Below, one piece after another: positions 57,828-64,000 of a stretch of 64,000 nt of DNA (position 1 is its first letter; every line of letters starts with the position of its first letter). Both the position numbers and the translations under genes were made by a program. The notes beneath the pieces were generated by a model that searched no databases, was not told where the DNA came from, and saw only the letters and a list, made by a program, of their open reading frames with translations. Origin of the DNA: Labrenzia sp. CE80 (GTDB lineage: Bacteria; Pseudomonadota; Alphaproteobacteria; Rhizobiales; Stappiaceae); contig NZ_WAJT01000001.1 in assembly GCF_009650605.1 (NCBI RefSeq), positions 868,001 to 932,000 on the forward strand, read 5' to 3'.

Positions 57828-58823
57828 ATGTCGAAGTCTGACGTTTCCGCCAAAAGTGGTCTGGACCGTATCCTGACCCTTGAGCTGGCGCGCGTCGCCG
57901 AGCGAGCAGCTGTCTCGGCTGCACGTCTGCGTGGGCACGGCGACGAAATGGCCGCCGACCAGGCCGCTGTTGATGCAATGCGCCGCGAACTCAACCGCCT
58001 GCCGATCGACGGAACGGTTGTGATCGGCGAGGGGGAACGCGACGAAGCTCCGATGCTTTACATCGGCGAGAATGTCGGAACCAAGAGCGGCCCGAAAGTG
58101 GACATCGCTCTCGACCCGCTTGAAGGGACCACGATCTGCGCCAAGAACCTGCCCAACTCGCTGGCCGTTATCGCCATGGCGCCGGAAGGTGATCTTCTGA
58201 ATGCGCCGGACAGCTACATGGACAAGATCGCCATTGGCCCGGGCTATCCGGCCGGTCTGATCGATCTGGATGCGCCGATCGCGGAGAACCTGGCAGCCGT
58301 CGCCAAGGAAAAGGGCGTCAGCATCAACGAGGTGACAGCCTGTGTGCTTGATCGCCCGCGTCATGCCCGTCTCATCGAGGACATTCGCGCAACCGGTGCG
58401 GCGATCCGCCTGATCGGAGACGGTGACGTTGCCGGGGTCATTCACACGACTGATACGGAAGAAACCGGCATCGACCTTTACGTGGGTATCGGTGGCGCAC
58501 CCGAAGGTGTTCTGGCGGCTGCGGCCCTGCGCTGCATCGGTGGCCAGATGCAGTCACGCCTGGTGATTACCCGCGATGAGCAGGTCGAACGGGCCCATCG
58601 CATGGGCATTGAAGATATCAAGAAAAAGTACACGCTTGAAGAAATGGCCGGTCCGGACGTTCTGTTCGCGGCAACGGGCGTGACCGATGGCAACATGCTG
58701 CAGGGTGTTCGCTTCGGCCGCAACCACATCAGCACGCATACGGTTGTGATGCGTTCGTCCACGGGCACGGTTCGCTACATCAAGGCGCAGCACCATCAGC
58801 TGGAAAAGTTCCACCTCGACTGA
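57828..58823 (+). CDS. glpX: Class II fructose-1,6-bisphosphatase
   Basis: A 331-residue GlpX-type phosphatase: VVIGEGERDEAPMLYIGE (metal Glu/Asp), DIALDPLEGTTICAKNLPNS, and the substrate-binding HRMGIEDIKKKY and SSTGTVRYIKAQH. It serves gluconeogenesis. The ATG at 57828 (MSKSDVSAKSGLDRIL) is favoured over an upstream start without family similarity. The gene order hom-glpX-recJ is conserved in many alphaproteobacteria. Confidence 0.95.
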   Translation: MSKSDVSAKSGLDRILTLELARVAERAAVSAARLRGHGDEMAADQAAVDAMRRELNRLPIDGTVVIGEGERDEAPMLYIGENVGTKSGPKVDIALDPLEGTTICAKNLPNSLAVIAMAPEGDLLNAPDSYMDKIAIGPGYPAGLIDLDAPIAENLAAVAKEKGVSINEVTACVLDRPRHARLIEDIRATGAAIRLIGDGDVAGVIHTTDTEETGIDLYVGIGGAPEGVLAAAALRCIGGQMQSRLVITRDEQVERAHRMGIEDIKKKYTLEEMAGPDVLFAATGVTDGNMLQGVRFGRNHISTHTVVMRSSTGTVRYIKAQHHQLEKFHLD

Positions 58824-58875
58824 GGAATGAGATGATCATGTTGGGGCACCTCGACCCGGCAGACAGGATGACGCA

Positions 58876-60696
58876 ATGAGCGGCCCGACCGAAGACAGCG
58901 GTGCGGGCCGCCTTGTTCTGGGCGTCGCGCGGTCGGCCAATGACAACGCTTGGCGCGACCGGCTGAGCGCGTCCGAGGCGCTCAATGCCATGACCATTTC
59001 CCAGCGAAACGGGTTGCCGGACGTCTTGGCGCGGGTGATGGCGGCCCGCGGCGTTGCGCCGGAACAGGCCGAGGATTTTCTCAGCCCATCGCTCAAGACG
59101 CTCATGCCCGATCCTTCACGGCTGGTGGCGATGGATGAGGCCGTCATGCGCGTGGCGGATGCGGTCGAGAAGGGCACCCGGATCGCGATCTTTGGCGACT
59201 ACGATGTGGACGGTGCGACTTCGTCGGCGGTTCTTGCGAAATATCTGCGCTGGATGGGCCTTGATCCGGTCATTCATATTCCGGACCGGATCATCGAAGG
59301 CTACGGGCCGAACGGACCTGCCATCGAGGCCCTTCGACAGGGCGGTGCAGAGCTTCTGATCACCGTTGATTGCGGCAGTACATCGTTCGAAGCCTTTGAA
59401 GTTGCCCGCAAGGTTGGGCTTGATGTCGTGGTGCTAGACCATCACCAGGTCGGAGAGACGCTGCCCGCCGTCGAGGCGCTGGTCAATCCGAACCGGCAGG
59501 ATGACCTGTCCGGCCAGGGGCATCTGGCAGCCGTGGGCGTGACCTTTCTGTTTCTCGTCGGTTTGAACAGGGAATTGCGCAGCCGAGGTGCCTTCAACAG
59601 TGGTCAGGCGCCTGACCTCATGGCGCTGCTGGATTTGGTGGCACTCGGCACGGTCTGTGACGTGGTACCGCTTCAGGGGTTGAATCGGGCTTATGTGACC
59701 CGAGGCCTTGGTGTCATGCACAAGCGTCTCAATCCCGGGATTGCGTCTCTTGCAGATGTTGCGCGAGTGGCTGGCAAGCCTGCCTCCTATCATCTGGGGT
59801 TTCTGCTCGGGCCGCGGATCAATGCCGGCGGACGCATCGGTGATGCTGCGCTCGGCGCGCGGCTCCTGACCTGCGATGACCCGTCCGAGGCCCGCGCCAT
59901 TGCGGAAAAGCTGGATCAGCTGAACGCGGACCGGCAGGCCATGGAAGCTGTCATGCTGGAACAGGCCGGCGCCCAGGCTGTCGTCGCCATGGAACAGCAT
60001 GACCCGGCGGTGCTCCTCACCGGATCTGACGACTGGCATCCCGGTATCGTCGGCCTGATCGCCTCCCGTCTGAAAGACGCCCATCGGCGCCCTGCCTTTG
60101 CCATTGCCTACGACAAGGACGGCAAGGGCACCGGATCGGGACGCTCGATCCAGGGTGTCGATCTGGGCAAGGCCGTTCGCGAGGCGGTCGACCTGGGGCT
60201 TTTGGAAAAAGGCGGTGGTCATGCCATGGCGGCAGGGCTTACCGTTCTGCGTGACAAGACGGACAATCTAAACGCCTTCTTCAAGGAACGTTTGAGTGCG
60301 GATGTCGAGGTCGCAGCGTCGCTACGTGACCTCAAGGTCGATGCGGCCCTGACGGCCGGGGGCGCGACGCTGGAGCTGATGGAACTTCTTGAAAAAGCAG
60401 GTCCTTACGGCGCCGGGCATTCGGAGCCTGTGTTTGCCTTTCCGGCGCACCGGATCTCCTTCGCCGACGTCGTCGGCAAGGGGCATGTGCGGGCCAGCAT
60501 CTCATCGCCGGATGGCACGGCATTGAAGGCAATCAGCTTCAAGGCGGAAGACAAGCCGCATGGCCAGATGCTCTTGAACAGCCGGGGCAGGAACCTGCAT
60601 GTTGTCGGAACGCTCTCCATCGACACATGGCAAGGGTCGCCGAAAGTTCAGCTCCGGATAATCGACGTAGCGGACCCGCAAAAAGTCCGCGTCTAA
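58876..60696 (+). CDS. recJ: Single-stranded-DNA exonuclease RecJ
   Basis: A 606-residue 5'-3' exonuclease with DHH and DHHA1 domains. Motifs are AIFGDYDVDGATSSAVLAKY (metal Asp), LLITVDCGSTS, VVLDHHQVGETLP (DHH), GVTFLFLVGLNRELR, and the DHHA1 GSGRSIQGVDL and EKGGGHAMAAGL. It acts in recombination and mismatch repair. Start MSGPTEDSGAGRL is typical. Confidence 0.95.
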   Translation: MSGPTEDSGAGRLVLGVARSANDNAWRDRLSASEALNAMTISQRNGLPDVLARVMAARGVAPEQAEDFLSPSLKTLMPDPSRLVAMDEAVMRVADAVEKGTRIAIFGDYDVDGATSSAVLAKYLRWMGLDPVIHIPDRIIEGYGPNGPAIEALRQGGAELLITVDCGSTSFEAFEVARKVGLDVVVLDHHQVGETLPAVEALVNPNRQDDLSGQGHLAAVGVTFLFLVGLNRELRSRGAFNSGQAPDLMALLDLVALGTVCDVVPLQGLNRAYVTRGLGVMHKRLNPGIASLADVARVAGKPASYHLGFLLGPRINAGGRIGDAALGARLLTCDDPSEARAIAEKLDQLNADRQAMEAVMLEQAGAQAVVAMEQHDPAVLLTGSDDWHPGIVGLIASRLKDAHRRPAFAIAYDKDGKGTGSGRSIQGVDLGKAVREAVDLGLLEKGGGHAMAAGLTVLRDKTDNLNAFFKERLSADVEVAASLRDLKVDAALTAGGATLELMELLEKAGPYGAGHSEPVFAFPAHRISFADVVGKGHVRASISSPDGTALKAISFKAEDKPHGQMLLNSRGRNLHVVGTLSIDTWQGSPKVQLRIIDVADPQKVRV

Positions 60697-60784
60697 GCCG
60701 GTTTTATGATTAATTCATCTTAACCAATTGGAAAGTGTCGCAGCCCTAGTGTCCTGGAGGTGAAGGAATCGCCGGGGGCTGGCC

Positions 60785-60991
60785 ATGTTTGCTCAGGATG
60801 AGCTGAAAGAATTGTTTCGCGAGATCGACCAATCAACCGATCGGGCGCTTGATAGTCTCTATGATGTGCGCGACAGCGCAAAGGTGGAAAGCCTGCCTTC
60901 GACCGGGATTCTGTCGATCGTGCAATTCGGCTTTCTGGTATCATTGATTTCGCTTGTCGGGTTCTGGATAATCCGCAGCGGCTTGAGCTGA
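60785..60991 (+). CDS. Small single-pass membrane protein
   Basis: A 68-residue protein: acidic helical N-terminus (FAQDELKELFREIDQSTDRA), a linker and one C-terminal hydrophobic helix (IVQFGFLVSLISLVGFWIIR). This is a tail-anchored layout. No family recognised. It lies between recJ and the hydrolase gene, with its own short upstream region and a terminator after it. Confidence 0.5.
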   Translation: MFAQDELKELFREIDQSTDRALDSLYDVRDSAKVESLPSTGILSIVQFGFLVSLISLVGFWIIRSGLS

Positions 60992-61054
60992 AAGCGCTCT
61001 GAATTGAGGCAGTTACCTGCCTTTACCACTCACGTTAAAGCCGTCATGATTTCG

Positions 61055-61079
61055 AGCAGGCCATTCGAGCCTGCTTTTT
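61055..61079 (+). terminator. Rho-independent terminator
   Basis: AGCAGGC and GCCTGCT form a perfect 7-bp stem with a seven-base loop and a following TTTTC, after the 68-residue protein gene and just before the hydrolase start. Confidence 0.85.
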
Positions 61080-61103
61080 CATGTTTTCGGATCTGATGCC
61101 TCA

Positions 61104-61997
61104 ATGACTGACTATTGCCTTGCCCTTTGGGCGATGAATCTCGGGTTTTCGCCCGCACATCCGCAAGCGTTTGCCGATCATGTCGAGGCACGTCTCCTGG
61201 AGGCAAAGGCGGCCGGTGCGAAGCTTTTGGTTCTGCCGGAATATGCGATCGAGGCGTGCCTTGCGTTCAAGCCGGATGGACTGAAACCCACTGAGGAGAT
61301 GGCGTTCCTCGCCGAGATCGGTGCGCAGGTGGTTGAGCTGCTGCGCCCCTTGCCACAGGCGCATGGGATCTCGTTGCTGGCCGGCTCCATGCCTGTTCAA
61401 GGTGAGGGAGGTCTGACCAACACTGCAATCCTGCTGACCCCGGATGGCCGGGAGATCCAGCAGGACAAGCTGTCGCTCACGCCGGGCGAAATGGATCCGG
61501 AGACCTGGCAGCTGCTGGGCGGGCGCGAGATTCAAACTTTCGAACTCGATGGCCTGAAGATGGCGATCCTAATTTGTCTCGATGTCGAAATGCCGGCGCT
61601 CTCCTGCCTCCTGGCGAAGGGGAATCTGGATCTTTTGCTGGTGCCATCCATGACCGAAATGCTTTCCGGCTATCACCGGGTGTTCGACTGCGCCAAGGCG
61701 CGGGCGGTTGAGCTGATGACGAGCGTTGCCGTCTGCGGCACCGTCGGTCGAACGCCTGGTACCACACAGATGGAAACCAATGTGTCCGGGGCCTCGCTCT
61801 TTGTTCCCTGCGAGGAAGAGCTCGGCTTCACGGGGGTGGCCGGTGCGGTTGCTGCCACCGACGGCATGGCGGCAGAAGAGCCCTTTCTCATCGCGAAAGT
61901 GCCGGTTGGCACAGTACGAGCCTTGCGCGCAGGTGGCGGTGAGGTCTGGCCAGGGGGCTGGTCGGCCGATCACATTGTCGTAACAAGCACTTCCTAG
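61104..61997 (+). CDS. Carbon-nitrogen hydrolase (nitrilase superfamily)
   Basis: A 297-residue nitrilase-superfamily amidase. The catalytic triad is visible: Glu46 (LVLPEYAIE), Lys122 (QQDKLSLTPGEMD) and Cys158 (ILICLDVEMPA). The triad is intact, so it is probably an active amidase or omega-amidase type enzyme; the substrate is unknown. The start ATG at 61104 follows the terminator by 24 bases, so it probably has its own promoter within the terminator region or relies on read-through. Confidence 0.88.
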   Translation: MTDYCLALWAMNLGFSPAHPQAFADHVEARLLEAKAAGAKLLVLPEYAIEACLAFKPDGLKPTEEMAFLAEIGAQVVELLRPLPQAHGISLLAGSMPVQGEGGLTNTAILLTPDGREIQQDKLSLTPGEMDPETWQLLGGREIQTFELDGLKMAILICLDVEMPALSCLLAKGNLDLLLVPSMTEMLSGYHRVFDCAKARAVELMTSVAVCGTVGRTPGTTQMETNVSGASLFVPCEEELGFTGVAGAVAATDGMAAEEPFLIAKVPVGTVRALRAGGGEVWPGGWSADHIVVTSTS

Positions 61998-62110
61998 TAG
62001 CAAGATTTACCCTGATTTCCAGATAAGTGCACTTTGTGCGCTTTGTTCTGGACTTTGAGACCCTATATCATCTAAAAGACCGCTCAATCCTGATTCCAAC
62101 TACGAAACAC

Positions 62111-62620
62111 ATGTCCTCAATCGATTTTTCCTCTGTGGCTGCAAGGCCAATCCTCCGCGATCTGAAAAGCTTGTTTCGGCGACCTGCACGCTTGCAGATT
62201 GCCGCGCTGTGCTATCGCGCGCGCAAGGGAAAGATCGAAGTTCTGCTGGTTACCTCGCGTTCGTCGCGCAGATGGATCCTTCCCAAGGGCTGGCCGATTA
62301 TGAAACGCCGGGCGCACAAGACGGCGGAGATCGAAGCCTATGAAGAGGCTGGAATCATCGGCAAGGTCGCAAAGACGCCTTTCGGCAGCTTTTCATCCTA
62401 CAAGGGGCACAATGGTGGCCTCAAAATCCGGACGGATGTTGCTGTCTATCCGATCAAGGTGGAACGGCAACTCGACAGTTTTCCGGAGCTTGGCCAGCGG
62501 GAATTGAGCTGGCTATCCATCGACGACGCCATCGAGGCGGCGGACGAGCCGGGATTGAGCCAACTTCTGGGTCAATTCAAGAGTGAAGTTGCGGAAATCG
62601 ACAAGCTTACGCCGGCTTAG
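62111..62620 (+). CDS. Nudix-fold hydrolase with divergent Nudix box
   Basis: A 169-residue Nudix-like protein: QIAALCYRARKGKIEVLLVTSRSSRRWILPKGWPI followed by the box GWPIMKRR...EAYEEAGIIG. Compared with Gx5Ex7REUxEExGU, the first Glu is Arg and the Arg of RE is Ile, while the EE pair is kept. This resembles DIPP-type (diphosphoinositol polyphosphate/diadenosine) Nudix proteins. The start at 62111 removes an unlikely N-terminal extension. Confidence 0.8.
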   Translation: MSSIDFSSVAARPILRDLKSLFRRPARLQIAALCYRARKGKIEVLLVTSRSSRRWILPKGWPIMKRRAHKTAEIEAYEEAGIIGKVAKTPFGSFSSYKGHNGGLKIRTDVAVYPIKVERQLDSFPELGQRELSWLSIDDAIEAADEPGLSQLLGQFKSEVAEIDKLTPA

Positions 62621-62722
62621 TATTTGACCTTTTGCAAAGATCCTTTATCGCCATGAGCGCTCTTTTTTGCTGCTAGGCGGATGACACGTCGTCCTGCTGA
62701 TTTACCGGAACGAAAACCAAAC

Positions 62723-64000
62723 ATGAGCAGGTACAAGAAGCCAACACTGGACAAGGATCTGGATAAGATCAGCTACATGGAAGAGGCTGCGACCAGCCTC
62801 GGCCGTGGTCTGATGGCGCCAGGGGCTGGCCTCCTGTTCATTGTCCTGTGCGGTATTTTGGCAGGCGCCTATGTTATTGGAGCGCCTAGCGGCGGTGTGA
62901 TCGTTGCCGCGTCAGCGATCGGCGCCTATATGGCGCTCAACATCGGTGCCAATGATGTGGCCAACAATGTCGGCCCTGCGGTTGGCGCCAAGGCGATGTC
63001 CCTGACCTCGGCCCTGGTGATTGCAGCGATTTGCGAGAGTGCGGGGGCGCTTCTGGCCGGCGGAGATGTCGTCGACACCATTTCCATGGGCATCATTGAT
63101 CCTGCTGCTGTGGCCGACACACGCATCTTCACGGCAGCGATGATGGCGGCGCTCGTTTCTGCTGCGCTCTGGATCAATTTGGCAACATGGTTTGGCGCAC
63201 CCGTATCAACGACCCATGCAATTGTCGGCGGTGTCATGGGCGCCGGCATTGCCGCTTCGGGTTTTTCGTCCGTCAACTGGCTTATGCTGAGCGGTATAGC
63301 CATGAGCTGGGTCATTTCGCCACTCGTTGGCGGCGTGGTCGCAGCGTTCTTCCTTTGGATTATCAAGGCCTTCATTGTCTATCAGGATGACAAGATCGCT
63401 GCGGCCCGTCGCTGGGTGCCGATCCTGATCGCCGTCATGGCCGGAACGTTTGCCGCCTATCTGGCGGTCAAGGGCGTCAGCCATGTCGTGACGATAGAGC
63501 TTTCTACGGCATTGGTGGCAGGCGGTGTCGTTGCCGTGCTCGCTTGGATGATCACCCGACCGCTGATCGCACGCCAGTCCCGGGGTCTGGAAAATCGAAA
63601 CCAGTCGTTGCGCAAGCTCTTTGCAATTCCGCTGGTCTGTTCCGCTGCGCTGCTGTCCTTCGCGCATGGCGCCAATGACGTGGCCAATGCGGTCGGTCCG
63701 CTGGCGGCGATCGTTCATACCGCAGAGTTCGGGGATGTGGCGGAGAGTGTCGCCATTCCCCTTTGGGTGATGGCTGTCGGCGCGCTGGGGATTTCATTCG
63801 GTCTTCTGCTGTTCGGCCCGAGACTCATAAACATGGTCGGACGGCAGATCACCAAGTTGAACCCGATGCGAGCCTATTGTGTTGCGCTGTCGGCGGCGAC
63901 CACCGTGATCATTGCCTCTGGGTTCGGGATGCCGGTCAGCTCGACACATATCGCCGTGGGGGCGGTCTTCGGTGTTGGCTTTTTCCGCGAATGGTACACG
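62723..64000 (+). CDS. pit: Inorganic phosphate transporter, Pit family (truncated by window end)
   Basis: A 426-codon frame that runs off the right edge in frame. It starts MSRYKKPTLDKDLDKISYME with a soluble head, then many transmembrane helices. Both Pit/PHO4 signature repeats are present: ALNIGANDVANNVGPAVGAK near residue 72 and SFAHGANDVANAVGPLAA near 313, with VSTTHAIVGGVMGAG and VSSTHIAVGAVFGVG. It takes up phosphate by proton or cation symport. No phoU-like pit accessory gene is seen before it. Confidence 0.92.
   Translation, partial: MSRYKKPTLDKDLDKISYMEEAATSLGRGLMAPGAGLLFIVLCGILAGAYVIGAPSGGVIVAASAIGAYMALNIGANDVANNVGPAVGAKAMSLTSALVIAAICESAGALLAGGDVVDTISMGIIDPAAVADTRIFTAAMMAALVSAALWINLATWFGAPVSTTHAIVGGVMGAGIAASGFSSVNWLMLSGIAMSWVISPLVGGVVAAFFLWIIKAFIVYQDDKIAAARRWVPILIAVMAGTFAAYLAVKGVSHVVTIELSTALVAGGVVAVLAWMITRPLIARQSRGLENRNQSLRKLFAIPLVCSAALLSFAHGANDVANAVGPLAAIVHTAEFGDVAESVAIPLWVMAVGALGISFGLLLFGPRLINMVGRQITKLNPMRAYCVALSAATTVIIASGFGMPVSSTHIAVGAVFGVGFFREWYT

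Noticed and set aside
1..64000. CRISPR array, tRNA, rRNA or insertion sequence
   Set aside because: No regularly spaced direct repeats, cloverleaf-like genes, rRNA segments or transposase motifs were found on reading the window.

Overview
The window reads as a chromosome segment of a marine alphaproteobacterium, most likely from the Stappiaceae (Roseibium/Labrenzia type). Four things point there: high GC with NNC/NNG-rich codons, a complete Paracoccus/roseobacter-style sox cluster, an alanine/aspartate aminotransferase-hom-glpX-recJ block typical of Rhizobiales relatives, and an rplM-rpsI pair. This placement is inference from gene content, not a database match. Almost all of the window is ordinary, densely coding chromosome. 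I saw no rRNA, tRNA, CRISPR array, transposase or integrase.

Layout. 1-2.2 kb: a truncated LysR regulator diverges from a two-gene operon (gamma-butyrobetaine-dioxygenase-like enzyme and class II aldolase). 2.3-15.3 kb: a myo-inositol catabolic locus. iolD-iolC-iolB-aldolase-iolG run leftward; a Gfo/Idh gene, iolE and a second Gfo/Idh gene run rightward. A LacI-family regulator then diverges from a sugar-type ABC transporter (binding protein, permease, single-domain ATPase). The same palindromic operator (TTTGCAACCGGTTGCAAA) lies in both divergent promoter regions, so one LacI-type repressor probably controls uptake and breakdown together. 15.4-16.3 kb: two small envelope/stress proteins.

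16.4-31.0 kb: a thiosulfate-oxidation (Sox) locus. soxVWXYZABCDEF runs leftward, soxS-soxR-soxT diverges rightward, and a SoxH-like hydrolase and a second soxT follow. All core periplasmic carriers, cytochromes and dehydrogenases are present, with the thiol-reducing support proteins (SoxS, SoxV, SoxW), two YeeE/YedE-type sulfur transporters and the ArsR-family repressor SoxR. AT-rich sites with related sequence occur at three promoters of the cluster.

31.0-44.2 kb: mixed metabolism and regulation. Notable genes are a cyclic-nucleotide-binding domain fused to a CPBP-type membrane protease, a translationally coupled EgtE-like PLP enzyme plus EgtC-like amidotransferase pair, metY, a CoA-binding protein, a stand-alone DnaB-like ATPase, a crotonase lacking both usual catalytic glutamates, phenylalanine hydroxylase (phhA-phhB) with an Lrp-type regulator, and a diguanylate cyclase with a histidine-rich sensor insert. 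44.3-52.3 kb: a possible small RNA, rplM-rpsI, guanine deaminase, a MerR regulator diverging from an MFS exporter through a textbook 19-bp-spacer promoter, agmatinase, and a low-GC LTA-synthase-like sulfatase/transferase. 52.5-64 kb: PHA synthase, a small lipoprotein, aminotransferase-hom-glpX-recJ, a 68-residue membrane protein, a nitrilase-family hydrolase, a Nudix protein and a Pit phosphate permease cut by the window end.

No single wholly new system is obvious. The best leads are the EgtE/EgtC-like pair without EgtB/EgtD nearby, the cNMP-CPBP protease fusion, the histidine-rich cyclase, and the two intergenic terminators with no upstream gene, which may end small RNAs.
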